Assembly: GCA_038243995.1 (NCBI GenBank)
Contig: JBBRTV010000026.1
Location: 1-64,000, forward strand
DNA length: 64,000 bases
Source of the DNA: Scleromatobacter sp038243995
GTDB lineage: Bacteria > Pseudomonadota > Gammaproteobacteria > Burkholderiales > Burkholderiaceae_C
Direction of reading: 5' to 3'
Shown here: piece after piece, positions 1-8,702 of the stretch
Layout: every line of letters begins with the position of its first letter
Numbering within the stretch: the first letter of the stretch is position 1
Position numbers and translations under genes: made by a program
The notes under the pieces: generated by a model
What the model was told of the DNA's origin: nothing
What the model saw: the letters and a program-made list of their open reading frames with translations, nothing else
Databases searched by the model: none

Positions 1-627
1 CCATGCCTGCTCGTTCAGGCGTCGACGTGTGCGCCCAGTCTTCGAACCTTCCATGATCGCCCTCTCCATGCACCGTGATGAAGGCAATTGTTTGAGCAAC
101 CCTGGTCGCGGGGAAGAACGCCGCTCCGTGACCGCTTACTCGGAGGGTGCGTTTGGTTCTGCAATGGCGTTGCTCGCCATCGCTGGATGCGTTCATGTGC
201 CTGGACGTTTTTCGATGCTTGAGCGCTCAGGGGCATCGTCCACCCTCGCGTTGCATGCGCCGACCGGCTCATGGGGCGTCGGCGGCCATTCCGTCGGGAT
301 TTACCGCGAAACGGGAACCGTTTCGATCGCGCTACCAAGCGCTCCAGGAGCGGCTCGTCAACGCTACGAGGCTCCGGAGCTCGTGGTTACGGATAGGGGC
401 GGTCTTTTCGATTTCGACGCCCGAAGGCCAGTTTTGGGCGAACGGTTCATATGTACTTCGATGAGCGCGACGCTGATCCGCGAAATCGAGGCCGGGATCT
501 CTGGCGGCCCGGAGTCGGCCATGTCCTGCCGGTCGCGAACGGCAGGTTCCGGGCCGGTCCACCGAGCAGGGCTGACCGCTCTTCGTTGGCGCCTCCTTGC
601 GCCAGGCGTTCATTTTCGTAAAAATGA
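1..627. other. Region without a supportable gene
   Basis: I see no credible gene here. Open frames exist on both strands, but their translations lack recognisable motifs, have no good ribosome binding site and do not show the codon bias of the rest of the window. The stretch is less GC-rich than the DNA after 1478, which fits a decayed or recently acquired segment next to the toxin-antitoxin pair. No terminal inverted repeats or transposase motifs were seen. Confidence 0.5.
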
Positions 628-645
628 CTGTTAACCGGTTAACAG
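628..645. promoter_or_regulatory. Perfect 18-bp palindrome, probable HigA operator
   Basis: CTGTTAACCGGTTAACAG is a perfect inverted repeat ending 13 bp before the higB start codon. HigA-type antitoxins repress their own operon by binding palindromes over the promoter, so this is the natural operator candidate. The palindrome is seen directly; the binding role is inferred from position and family. Confidence 0.7.
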
Positions 646-658
646 GTAATATCTCTCC

Positions 659-928
659 ATGCCGATCCAGTCGTTCGCCTGCTCCGACACGGAGGGCCTG
701 TTTACCACCGGCAAGTGGCGCCGGTTCGTCAGCATCAAGAGCGTAGCCGAGCGCAAGCTGGCACAGCTCGACGCGGCGCCCTCGGTGAGTTTCATGAGGG
801 CTCCTCCAGGCAATGACCTGAAGGAATACGACGGTGCCTGGCATGTGCGAATCAACGACGAGTGGAGGCTGACCTTCAAGTGGGGTGAGAGCGGCCCCCA
901 TGACGTGCTCATCGAAGACCCACACTGA
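659..928 (+). CDS. higB: HigB-type toxin (RelE superfamily mRNA interferase)
   Basis: This 89-residue protein matches the HigB / plasmid-maintenance killer family in size and layout. The C-terminal half carries the family core, with the conserved NDEWRLTF block (in place of the usual NGNWRLTF) and the end IEDPH. HigB toxins cut mRNA on the ribosome and are neutralised by HigA. The antitoxin gene follows 47 bp downstream, so the order is toxin first, as is usual for hig modules. Autoregulation is suggested by the palindrome at 628-645. The N-terminal ~20 residues match less well, so activity should not be assumed. Base composition is lower in GC than in later genes, which fits acquisition by transfer. 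Confidence 0.82.
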   Translation: MPIQSFACSDTEGLFTTGKWRRFVSIKSVAERKLAQLDAAPSVSFMRAPPGNDLKEYDGAWHVRINDEWRLTFKWGESGPHDVLIEDPH

Positions 929-975
929 CCCAGGCCTGACTGGCGTTCAAATCCCGAACAGCAATGGAGTGCATC

Positions 976-1281
976 ATGTTCAAGAACGGTATGCGTCCTG
1001 TCCACCCAGGTGAAATCCTGCTGGAAGACTACATCAAGCCCATGGGCGTTAGCGTGCGCGCCGTGGCCATGGCCCTGCATGTGCCTTACTCTCGCCTCAG
1101 CGAGATCACCAAGGGCGAGCGCGGCGTGTCGGCTGATACGGCCCTGCGCCTGGAGCGCTACTTCGGCAGCGATGCCAAGGGCTGGTTGAACCTCCAGGCA
1201 GCCTACGAGTTGCGAGTAGCCGAGATCGAGAACGGCAAAGCTATCGCCAAAGAGATCCAGCCGTTTGCGCTGGCCGCCTGA
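976..1281 (+). CDS. higA: HigA-type antitoxin (XRE/Cro helix-turn-helix)
   Basis: This ~101-residue protein has the classic HigA N-terminus (MRPVHPGEIL) followed by a Cro/XRE helix-turn-helix over roughly residues 20-75, including SRLSEITKGERGVSADTALRL. It should bind and neutralise HigB and repress the hig promoter through the upstream palindrome. The start at 976 is preferred because GGAG at 966-969 lies at proper spacing. An in-frame ATG at 964 has no ribosome binding site and would add four residues. No clear terminator follows. The nearest downstream gene is bioF, on the other strand. Confidence 0.85.
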   Translation: MFKNGMRPVHPGEILLEDYIKPMGVSVRAVAMALHVPYSRLSEITKGERGVSADTALRLERYFGSDAKGWLNLQAAYELRVAEIENGKAIAKEIQPFALAA

Positions 1282-1477
1282 GCCACGCCAGCAGATTCAC
1301 CTCGAGCGCCTGCAGCCAACCAGTCGGTTGCGACTGTCCGGTTTCGGGTAGCCTAACTACTCATTGCCATCGTTGCACCTCTTGTGGGGCGAGGAGTAGC
1401 CAACGCACCGTCGAGGGTCTTGAGCCACGCTGCCAATCCGGTGTCCGTGGCCGTAGTCGCTGCCTCGCCGTCCCGTC

Positions 1478-2692
1478 CTACAACGCCTGCGCCGCCTGCG
1501 CGATCGCCGCCAGCAGCGTGTCGATGTCCGCCGCCTCGTGCGCGGCCGACAGCGCGATGCGCAGCCGCGCGGTGCCGGCGGGCACGGTGGGCGGACGGAT
1601 CGCGGGCACCCAGAGGCCGGCTTCGGCGAGCGCCTGCATGACGCGCAGCGCCTCGTCGTTCGCGCCGATGACGAGCGCCTGCACCGCGGTCTCCGAGGGC
1701 AGCAGGCGCCAGGGCGTGCCGGCGATGGCCGCGGGCAGGCCGGCGCGAAAGCGCGCGATGTGCGCGTGCAGCCGGGCGATGCGCGCGGGCTCGTCGCGCA
1801 GCACGCGCAAGGCGGCGCGCACGCTCTCTGCCAGGAGCGCGGGGGCGGCGGTGGCGAAGGTGTAGCTGCGCGTCTTCTGCAGCAGCCATTCGATGAGCGT
1901 CGCGTCGCCGGCCACGAAAGCGCCCGCGACGCCTGCGGCCTTGCTCAGGGTCGTCATGTACAGCACGCGCCGGCTCGCGCAGGCCCCGGTGCGGCCGACG
2001 GCGGCGAGCGAGCCGCGGCCTTGGGGGCCGCAGACGCCGAAGCCGTGGGCATCGTCGACGAGCAGCAGCGCGTCGTGGCGCTCGCACAGGGCGATCAGAC
2101 CGGGCAGGTCGATCACGTTGCCGTCCATGCTGAAGACGGCGTCGCTGACGACGAGCTTGCGGCACGCGCCGCTGGCGGCGAGCAGCGCGTCGAGCTGCCC
2201 GAGGTCGGCATGCGCGTAGCGGTGGATGTCGGCCTTCGACAGGCGCGCGCCGTCGATCAGGCAGGCGTGGTTGAGCGCGTCGGAGAACAGCGCGTCGCCG
2301 GGCCCCACGAGCGCGGGGATGATGCTGGCGTTGGTGGCGTAGCCGGCATAGAAGTACAGCGCACGGGGCAGGTCGACGAACGCGGCGAGCTCGAGCTCGA
2401 GCGCCGCGTTGGCTTCGCTGTGGCCGCTGACCATCGGCGAGGCGCCGCTGCCGACGCCGTAGCGCCGCGCGGCCTCGATGGCGGCCGCGGCGAGCGCCGG
2501 ATGCTGCGAGAGGCCGAGATAGTCGTTGCTGCAGAAGGCCAGCATCTTGCGGTCGTCGACCCACAGCGAGGCGCCACCGGCGGGTCGCACGCGGCGGCGG
2601 CGGCGGATCAGGTGCGCGGCGTCCAGATCGGCGAGCCGGGCGGGAATTTCGTCGAGCCAGGAGGGTGCGGAGGCGGTCGGGTCTGGGGTCAT
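1478..2692 (-). CDS. bioF: 8-amino-7-oxononanoate synthase
   Basis: PLP-dependent alpha-oxoamine synthase that condenses pimeloyl-ACP (or -CoA) with L-alanine to give 8-amino-7-oxononanoate, the first committed step in making the biotin ring. At about 404 residues it has near family length. Recognisable blocks are CSNDYLGL near residue 55, the GSGASPMVSGH glycine-rich segment, DDAHGFGV, and the PLP lysine at about 251 in TTLSKAAG. It is the last gene of a minus-strand unit bioA-bioD-bioF, 88 bp after bioD. The start at 2692 agrees with the family N-terminus; the frame is open further upstream but reads as noncoding. bioB is not in the window. Confidence 0.95.
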   Translation of the reverse strand: MTPDPTASAPSWLDEIPARLADLDAAHLIRRRRRVRPAGGASLWVDDRKMLAFCSNDYLGLSQHPALAAAAIEAARRYGVGSGASPMVSGHSEANAALELELAAFVDLPRALYFYAGYATNASIIPALVGPGDALFSDALNHACLIDGARLSKADIHRYAHADLGQLDALLAASGACRKLVVSDAVFSMDGNVIDLPGLIALCERHDALLLVDDAHGFGVCGPQGRGSLAAVGRTGACASRRVLYMTTLSKAAGVAGAFVAGDATLIEWLLQKTRSYTFATAAPALLAESVRAALRVLRDEPARIARLHAHIARFRAGLPAAIAGTPWRLLPSETAVQALVIGANDEALRVMQALAEAGLWVPAIRPPTVPAGTARLRIALSAAHEAADIDTLLAAIAQAAQAL

Positions 2693-2780
2693 CAGTGACG
2701 GAGAAGGGGCATGACGTGCGCGCGGCGCGCGTCGTGGCCGCGGGCTGGAGGACAGGCAGGACGGCACGGGACGGCGCGCG

Positions 2781-3506
2781 TCACACTGGCGCGAGCGCGA
2801 AGCGCCCGGCATCGCCGCGCGGGTCGGCCGGGGTCGAGAACGGCAGGTCGGCCCACAGCGGGGCGCCGAGATGCGAGCGCAGGTAGGCCAGGTTCTCGTC
2901 GGGGCAGAGGAAGTGGGGGTCGATGCGGTTGGCGATCCAGCCGGCGAGCGTCAGCCCGCGCGCGCGGACGGCCTCGGCGGTCAACAGCGCATGGTTCAGG
3001 CAGCCGAGCCGCATGCCGACGACGAGCACGACGGGCAGCCCCAGCGCGACGGCCAGGTCGGCGCCGGTGCGCGTCTGCGACAACGGGACGAGAAAGCCGC
3101 CGGCGCCTTCGACGACGACGGCATCGGCCAGCGCGCGCACCTGGTCGACCGCCGTCAGGATCTTCTCCAACTCGATCGGCTGGCCGGCATGTGCGGCCGC
3201 GATGTGCGGCGAGAGGGGCTCGGGCAGCAGGATCGGGTTATCGAGGGCCGGGGGCACGCGCAGGGTCGACGCCGCGCGGTGCGCGATCGAGTCCTCGTTG
3301 GTGAAGCCCGCGGGGGTGTCGATGCCGCCTGCGGCGATCGGCTTCATGCCGCAGACGCGCGCGTGACGCCGCGCGAGCGCGTACAGCAGCGCGCAGGTGG
3401 CGTGCGTCTTGCCGACGCCGGTGTCGGTGCCGACGACGAACCAGGCGGGGCCGGTGGCGGGCGGCTTCGTCCGTGGGGAGGGTTCGTTGGAAACCGCGGT
3501 CGTCAC
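2781..3506 (-). CDS. bioD: Dethiobiotin synthetase
   Basis: ATP-dependent enzyme that closes the ureido ring of 7,8-diaminononanoate with CO2 to give dethiobiotin. The P-loop GTDTGVGKT sits at residues 26-34, after an N-terminal extension of about 20 residues. VEGAGGFLVP and the C-terminal WIANRIDP block follow, all typical of BioD. The chosen start is a GTG at 3506 that overlaps the bioA stop as GTGA, which implies translational coupling. The same frame is open far upstream inside bioA, but that part is only the antisense-like shadow of bioA coding sequence. Middle gene of bioA-bioD-bioF. Confidence 0.93.
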   Translation of the reverse strand: MTTAVSNEPSPRTKPPATGPAWFVVGTDTGVGKTHATCALLYALARRHARVCGMKPIAAGGIDTPAGFTNEDSIAHRAASTLRVPPALDNPILLPEPLSPHIAAAHAGQPIELEKILTAVDQVRALADAVVVEGAGGFLVPLSQTRTGADLAVALGLPVVLVVGMRLGCLNHALLTAEAVRARGLTLAGWIANRIDPHFLCPDENLAYLRSHLGAPLWADLPFSTPADPRGDAGRFALAPV

Positions 3507-4897
3507 GGCAGTGCCCGCTCCACCGTCGCGGGCAGCGGCCCGCGGGCAGCGCCCTCGGCGAGCGTGGCTTCCAGCGCGGCAAGCGCGCCGCGTGCGAGGT
3601 GCGCCGCAGTGTCTTCCTCGAGCACGTACGGCGGCATCGCGTACAGCGTGCGGCCGATGGGGCGCAGCAGCACGCCTTCGGCGAGCGCGTGGCGCGCGTA
3701 GCGGCGCGCGAAGTCGGGCGGGGCGTCGACGATGTCCCAGGCCCAGATCATGCCGAGGCGGCGCGGGGCGGCGACGCGCGCATGGTGGTTCAGCGGGCCG
3801 AAGTGGCCGTCGATCATGTGGGCGCGCTCCAGGTTCGCCGCGAGCACGTTCTCGCGTTCGAAGATGTCCAGCGTCGCCAGCGCCGCCCGGCAGGCGAGCG
3901 GGTTGCCGGTATAGGAGTGCGAGTGCAGGAAGCCGCGCGCGGCGTCGTCGTCGTAGAAGGCGTCGTACACGGCGTCGGTCGTCAGCACCGCGGCCAGCGC
4001 CAGCGTGCCCCCCGTCAGGCCCTTGGACAGGCAGATGAAGTCGGGCCGGATGCCGGCCTGCTGGTGCGCGAACATCGTGCCGGTGCGGCCGAAGCCGGTG
4101 GCGATCTCGTCGACGACGAGGTGCACGCCGAAGCGGTCGCAGAGGGCGCGCGCCTCGCGCAGGTAGGCCGGGTCGTGCATCGCCATGCCGGTCGCGCATT
4201 GCACGAGCGGTTCGACGATCACCGCGGCCGTCTCTGCGTGATGCTGCGCGAGCCAGTCTTCCAGCGCGTGCGCGGCGCGCACGGCGACGTCGACGGCGGT
4301 CTCTTCAGGCAGGGCGCCGCGCGCGTCGGGCGACGCGACGGTGGCGGCGAGCCGCACCAGCGGCGCATAGGCCTCGCGGAAGAGCGCGATGTCGGTGACG
4401 CCGAGGGCGCCGGCCGTTTCGCCGTGATAGCCGCCCTGCAGCGCCACGAAGCGGTTCTTGCCGGGCCGGCCGGCATTGCGCCAGTGGTGCGCGCTCATCT
4501 TCAGCGCGATCTCGGTGGCGGACGCGCCGTCGCTGGCGTAGAACGCATGCCCGAGGCCGGTGAGCGCGCCCAGGCGCTCCGACAGCTCGACCACCGGCGG
4601 GTGCGTCAGGCCGGCGAGCATCGTGTGATCGAGGCGTGCCAGCTGGTCGACGAGCGCCGAGCGGATCGCCGGATGGCCGTGGCCGAACAGGTTGGTCCAC
4701 CACGAGCTGATGCCGTCGAGGTAGCGCCTGCCTTCGACGTCGGTCAGCCACGGCCCCTCGGCGCAGGCGATGGCGATCAGCGGCGTGCTATCGGGGGCGG
4801 CCGGCAGATCGGCGGCGCCGTGCGCCTTCATCTGCGTGCACGGGTGCCAGACTGCACGCAGGCTGCGCGCGCGCCAGGCGGCGTTCGAGTGGGTCAT
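3503..4897 (-). CDS. bioA: Adenosylmethionine-8-amino-7-oxononanoate aminotransferase
   Basis: Class III PLP aminotransferase that converts 8-amino-7-oxononanoate to 7,8-diaminononanoate, with S-adenosylmethionine as amino donor. The 464-residue product has the BioA-specific start WHPCTQM, the substrate-binding SSWWTNLFGHGHP, GGYHGETAG, DEIATGFGRTG and the PLP lysine at about residue 292 in CLSKGLTGG. First gene of the minus-strand bio operon. Its stop overlaps the bioD GTG. The upstream gap (4898-5167) must hold the operon promoter; I saw no AT-rich BirA-type operator there. Confidence 0.95.
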   Translation of the reverse strand: MTHSNAAWRARSLRAVWHPCTQMKAHGAADLPAAPDSTPLIAIACAEGPWLTDVEGRRYLDGISSWWTNLFGHGHPAIRSALVDQLARLDHTMLAGLTHPPVVELSERLGALTGLGHAFYASDGASATEIALKMSAHHWRNAGRPGKNRFVALQGGYHGETAGALGVTDIALFREAYAPLVRLAATVASPDARGALPEETAVDVAVRAAHALEDWLAQHHAETAAVIVEPLVQCATGMAMHDPAYLREARALCDRFGVHLVVDEIATGFGRTGTMFAHQQAGIRPDFICLSKGLTGGTLALAAVLTTDAVYDAFYDDDAARGFLHSHSYTGNPLACRAALATLDIFERENVLAANLERAHMIDGHFGPLNHHARVAAPRRLGMIWAWDIVDAPPDFARRYARHALAEGVLLRPIGRTLYAMPPYVLEEDTAAHLARGALAALEATLAEGAARGPLPATVERALP

Positions 4898-5167
4898 CGA
4901 GACGTCGTGCCGTCTTTGAAGCGAGGGGCACGACGCCACCCCGCCCCGCGGGCGGCGAGTTCTGGAAAGAGGCCGACTGTACGGCATCCGGCGCGAGGGC
5001 CCGGTCGCACCGCAAGTCGGTTCGCGTTGTTCAAGGCGTCGAGCTCGACGTGGAAGTGGGTCATACACTTGCCGCGTTCTTGCCCGGGCCGGACGATCTC
5101 TGCGGTGTCGCATCAAAACCGGCAGTACCCTGCCGGGAAGCCGCTATCCAACTGCCTGCCTTGCACA

Positions 5168-5722
5168 ATGACCCTGCTCACTACCACCCGCTTGCGGCTG
5201 GAGCCTTTCACGGACGACCACGTGGCCGGACTGAATGCTTTGAATTCGGACCCGGAGGTCATGCGCTACATTTCCGGCCGTGCCGAGACCCTGGACGAGA
5301 CCCTGGCGGTCGTTGAGCGGGTCAAGCAACGCTGGCTCGAGTTCGGCTATTCGTGGTGGAGCTTCATGGAGCGCAGCAGCGGGGAGATCGTGGGCGCAGG
5401 CTGCCTGCAGAATCTGCGCCGGGAAGCGACCTTGCTGCCGGATCCGGCCTGCCCGCTGGAACTCGGCTGGCGGCTGCGGCGCGATCACTGGCGCCAGGGG
5501 CTGGCCACCGAGGCTGCGCAGGCCATCGCCAGCTTCGCGTTCGACGACCTCCATGCGGACGAACTCTATGCCGTATGCCATCCCGACAACACGGCGTCGG
5601 CCAATGTCATGAAGCGCCTGGGCCTGCAGTACCGCGGCCTCCAGACCTGGTACGGGAAGAACGTGGCGACGTACCAGACCACGGCCGGGCAATGGCGCTC
5701 CTATCCGCCGAGAGCCTTGTAG
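5168..5722 (+). CDS. GNAT family N-acetyltransferase (RimJ/RimL-like)
   Basis: A 184-residue acetyltransferase of the RimJ/RimL type. It opens with TTTRLRLEPFTDDH, the usual first strand and helix of this subfamily, then has the acetyl-CoA pyrophosphate-binding turn around RRDHWRQGLATEAAQA and the late motif NTASANVMKRLGL. It should acetylate an amino group on a protein terminus, small molecule or antibiotic; the substrate cannot be told. It shares an upstream gap with the divergent bioA. Its last 22 bp overlap, tail to tail, the end of the exonuclease gene on the other strand. The ATG at 5168 begins exactly where family homology begins. Confidence 0.88.
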   Translation: MTLLTTTRLRLEPFTDDHVAGLNALNSDPEVMRYISGRAETLDETLAVVERVKQRWLEFGYSWWSFMERSSGEIVGAGCLQNLRREATLLPDPACPLELGWRLRRDHWRQGLATEAAQAIASFAFDDLHADELYAVCHPDNTASANVMKRLGLQYRGLQTWYGKNVATYQTTAGQWRSYPPRAL

Positions 5723-6300
5723 ATCAGGAGCGAGGCATGCGCGTCGTTTGCCGCGTACTGCAATTGCTGCGGACTGAGGTTCGGACTCGCCCAATTGGAG
5801 GTGGTCGTCCTTTTGGACTTCGGCAGGCGCCGGCCGAGGACGATCGCCACGGCAGTCTTGAGACCGACCGCTTGATTGAAGCCAAGCCGGCGCACCCTAT
5901 GCGAAAGGTCGATCGACTTGCCCAGCCGCAGGCCCAGTTTGCGGTAGAGCTGAGGCCGGTCCGATGCCAATCCGAATCCGACCCGGACGATCTCGTCGGA
6001 CTCGATCATGGCACGCAGGAAATCCGCTGTCCCCGGGGCCGAGGTCTGCACGATGAACGCATCTTCCAGGGTGGCGAACTGAATGACATCGGGGCCTGTT
6101 TGCGGTGCCCCTGCCGCGAAGACCGGCTTGCTTTCAGTGTCGAAGCCCACATGCACCGCCGCGCGCAATTGGCGTTCGGCGAACTCCAGCTGCGCGCCGG
6201 TCTCGAGCACGTGGATGCGAGCGGGAGGCAAGGCTTCGTAGGCCGGCAAGGCCGCGATCTGTTCACTCGTGGGCCTGTCGAGCGGGCGGGGTCTGTCCAT
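5701..6300 (-). CDS. 3'-5' exonuclease, DEDDy type (RNase D / WRN-like)
   Basis: A 199-residue single-domain exonuclease. The metal-binding acidic residues can be placed: exo I is FDTES (D54, E56), exo II is in GFGLASDRPQL, and exo III is the YxxxD motif YAAND (residues 182-186), which puts it in the DEDDy group with RNase D and the WRN exonuclease. The product lacks the HRDC domain of full RNase D, so it resembles the short stand-alone 3'-5' exonucleases of proteobacteria. DNA versus RNA substrate cannot be decided. The 3' end overlaps the convergent acetyltransferase gene by 22 bp. Confidence 0.85.
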   Translation of the reverse strand: MDRPRPLDRPTSEQIAALPAYEALPPARIHVLETGAQLEFAERQLRAAVHVGFDTESKPVFAAGAPQTGPDVIQFATLEDAFIVQTSAPGTADFLRAMIESDEIVRVGFGLASDRPQLYRKLGLRLGKSIDLSHRVRRLGFNQAVGLKTAVAIVLGRRLPKSKRTTTSNWASPNLSPQQLQYAANDAHASLLIYKALGG

Positions 6301-6355
6301 GGGATCAGTATGCCCCCCGCCGCGATCCTCTCGCCCGCGACGGACGTGCCGGTGG

Positions 6356-7420
6356 TCAGCCGAACCGCACCGCGTAGATCGGCGGCAGCCGCGCGGGCAG
6401 CGTTGTCCAGTGGTCGCCCCCGTCGTCGCTCGCCCATGCGCCGCCGGTGGTGCTGCCCATCAGCAGGCTGGTGCCGTCGTCGGCGACGGCCAGCGCATGC
6501 CGGTAGACGAGGTCGTAGCAGTCGTGCTGCGGCAGGCCCGCGCGCAAGGTGTCGAAGCTTGCGCCGCCGTCGCGCGTGCGGTTGACCGCCAGCGCACGGT
6601 CGACGGGCACGCGGCACTGATCCTTGACGGCCGGCACGAACCACGCGGTCTGCGGGTCGACGGGATGCGCGGCCACGGCGAAGCCGAACGACGACAGCGG
6701 CGCATGCAACTCGCTCCAGTGCGCGCCGCCGTTGGTGGAGCGGAAGATGCCGTTGTGATGCTGGCACCACAGTACGTCGGGTTGCGCAGCGCAGCGCGCG
6801 ATGGCGTGCGGATCCTGGATCTCGGGGTCGAACGCCTGGTCGGGCGGCATGTATTCGGCGCGCATGCCGTGTGCGGTCTGTGCCCAGGAGCTGCCTGCGT
6901 CGCGCGTGATCCAGGCGCCGCCGCAGCTCACGCCCACCAGCACCGTGCCGTCGGCGAGCGGGTTGATCGAATGGATGCCGGGCACGTCGTAGCCGCCACC
7001 GTTCCAGGCGGGCCGCTCGGGGCGGTTCCACAGAGCCTCGTCGAGGTGCCAGCTCCGTGCGTCATCGGTCGATGCGAACAGGCCGCCGGGCAAGGTGCCG
7101 GCGAACAGCGTGGAGCCGGCGCGTTCCATGGCCCACACCAGCGACACTTTCCACGCCGGCCCGGGCGCGCCTTCGGGCTGCGGCGCAAATGCCGGCACGG
7201 CCACTTCGCGCCAGCTCGCGCCGGCGTCGTCGGACGCGTGCATCTTGACGCCGAAATGGCCCAGGTTCAGTGCGGCGAACATGCGCCCACGGGCATCCGG
7301 CGGCAGCACCATGCTCACCGGATCGCCGACGAAGCTCGCACGATCCACCGCCCAGGCACCGGCATGCCGGCGCAGCTCGATCAGGCCCTTGCGAGTGGCC
7401 ACCCATGCTCTATCACCCAT
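6356..7420 (-). CDS. BNR/WD40-YVTN-like beta-propeller protein (sialidase/sortilin fold)
   Basis: A 354-residue protein made almost entirely of a beta-propeller. It has repeated Asp-box (BNR) turns of the form S-x-D-x-G-x-x-W, for example ASDDAGASW, TRDAGSSW, STNGGAHW and ASDDGGDHW. There is no signal peptide, so it is probably cytoplasmic, which is unusual for a sialidase; the Arg triad and other sialidase catalytic residues are not evident. It lies 27 bp after the small MoaD/ThiS-like gene on the same strand, so the two are probably co-transcribed. Family members are often labelled glycosyl hydrolase, but no reaction should be assumed from the repeats alone. Confidence 0.8.
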   Translation of the reverse strand: MGDRAWVATRKGLIELRRHAGAWAVDRASFVGDPVSMVLPPDARGRMFAALNLGHFGVKMHASDDAGASWREVAVPAFAPQPEGAPGPAWKVSLVWAMERAGSTLFAGTLPGGLFASTDDARSWHLDEALWNRPERPAWNGGGYDVPGIHSINPLADGTVLVGVSCGGAWITRDAGSSWAQTAHGMRAEYMPPDQAFDPEIQDPHAIARCAAQPDVLWCQHHNGIFRSTNGGAHWSELHAPLSSFGFAVAAHPVDPQTAWFVPAVKDQCRVPVDRALAVNRTRDGGASFDTLRAGLPQHDCYDLVYRHALAVADDGTSLLMGSTTGGAWASDDGGDHWTTLPARLPPIYAVRFG

Positions 7421-7447
7421 GCAGCGCTCCTTCGTGAGTGCATTGCC

Positions 7448-7717
7448 TCAGCCGCCCGTCAGGGCCTGCAGCACGTAGACCTTGTCGTCCGGCGCCAGCG
7501 CATCGCTCAACGCCACCCGATCGACCACGCGGCGGCCGTCGATGAACACGACCACGTGCGGCCTCAGGTGCCCCTGCTCGTCGAGCACGTAGTGGCGCAG
7601 GCGCGGATTGATATCGAAGGCCGCGCCGAGCGCCTCGCGCAGCGTGGCGGCGGCCGTATGGAACTCCGGCGTCTCGGTGAAACGCTGCAGCTGCGACGTG
7701 AACGCGACTTGGGGCAT
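7448..7717 (-). CDS. MoaD/ThiS-family ubiquitin-like sulfur carrier
   Basis: An 89-residue beta-grasp protein ending in LQALTGG. The C-terminal Gly-Gly is the feature that lets MoaD, ThiS and related small modifiers be adenylated by an E1/MoeB-like enzyme and carry a thiocarboxylate or be conjugated. No moaE, moeB, thiG or other molybdopterin or thiamin gene is nearby. The neighbour is a beta-propeller gene 27 bp downstream. The role is therefore open: sulfur carrier or protein modifier for the propeller. The start at 7717 fits family length; the frame is open further upstream into the divergent gap. Confidence 0.82.
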   Translation of the reverse strand: MPQVAFTSQLQRFTETPEFHTAAATLREALGAAFDINPRLRHYVLDEQGHLRPHVVVFIDGRRVVDRVALSDALAPDDKVYVLQALTGG

Positions 7718-7928
7718 GCCGGCGATGATGGGCGAACACGATGTGCGCAGGCAATCGGGCCTATCCCGGGCTCTTCCCCGCGGGGGGCGGGCACCGCCGC
7801 TGGCTTGCTCATCAGGCATCGTGATCTTCGTCGGAGGCCGGCGCGACAGGCTGGCGCGTCGTGAACCTCCGGGCCAGTCCCCGGAATCGGCAGGAGGAGT
7901 AAACTCCGCCCTTTTTTCCATTGTTACC

Positions 7929-8702
7929 TTGACTGGCAGATTGGCGCGAGAGTTGCGCCGCACACCTCTTACCGGCTCGGCGTTCGGTCGCCTCCTTGCC
8001 GAGCTGAACGACGTCCACCCGCCGGCATCGAACGAGCCCTTCGCCGAGAGACTGAGCCGCTGGTTCGACTGGACGGACGCGATTCCCCTGTCCGCGGCGC
8101 TGGAAGTCGCCGCCGCGCGGACGCCGCAGCCCGGCGCCCAGCGCCCGGCCCATGCGGACGAGCGCGAGTTCGGCCGCGTCCGGGCTGCCCTCGCGAAATC
8201 CGCGGAGGCTGCCGCGGCCCCGGGCGAGCCGGGGCACGCGCGGCAGGCCGCCTCCGCGGCGGGCGTCTTCGCCGAGGTCCCCGCCGAGTTCTCGCCCTGG
8301 CGCCGGCGTTACGTCGCCACGCAGCAGGGGATGGAAACGAACATCGCCGCCTTGCGGCGCCGCGTGCGGGCGACGCTGGCCGGGGCGTCGCCCCCCATGG
8401 CGAAGCTCGCCGAGCTGGATGCCGTCATGGAAGAGGTCATCGGCGCACGGGAACGTGCGCTGCTGTCGACCGTGCCCCGGTGGCTCGAGCGGCGTTTCGC
8501 GCGCTTGCACGGGGATCGTCACGAGACGGCGGTCGACGCGACGGCGCTGGCCGACGCTCCGGTGCCCAGCCAGTCCGGCGCCTGGCTCGACGCGTTCTGC
8601 CAGGACATGCGGGCCGTGCTGCTCGCTGAACTGGATCTCCGATTGCAACCGGTCGAAGGCTTGCTGCAAGCCCTTCGCAGGTCGTCACCCGACTCGCCAT
8701 GA
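7929..8702 (+). CDS. DUF3348-family protein, first gene of a putative motor operon
   Basis: About 257 residues, recognised as the DUF3348 family by its N-terminal block (LTGSAFGRLLAEL, then PFAERLSRWFDWTDAI). It is soluble, helical and Ala/Arg-rich, with no signal peptide, membrane segment or catalytic motif visible. Function unknown. The start is uncertain: I give a TTG at 7929. Codons before it remain open, and the strongest Shine-Dalgarno (AGGAGGAG, 7892-7899) lies too far upstream for this start, so an atypical start near 7905-7923 is possible. The stop overlaps the next start as ATGA, so this gene is translationally coupled to the motor genes and probably belongs to their complex. Confidence 0.75.
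   Translation: MTGRLARELRRTPLTGSAFGRLLAELNDVHPPASNEPFAERLSRWFDWTDAIPLSAALEVAAARTPQPGAQRPAHADEREFGRVRAALAKSAEAAAAPGEPGHARQAASAAGVFAEVPAEFSPWRRRYVATQQGMETNIAALRRRVRATLAGASPPMAKLAELDAVMEEVIGARERALLSTVPRWLERRFARLHGDRHETAVDATALADAPVPSQSGAWLDAFCQDMRAVLLAELDLRLQPVEGLLQALRRSSPDSP

Noticed and set aside
29..634. 201-codon plus-strand frame at the left edge
   Set aside because: No recognisable domain, no ribosome site, overlapping frames on both strands are equally open, and the composition does not look coding.
4898..5167. BirA operator before bioA
   Set aside because: No AT-rich dyad of the BirA type was found in the gap.
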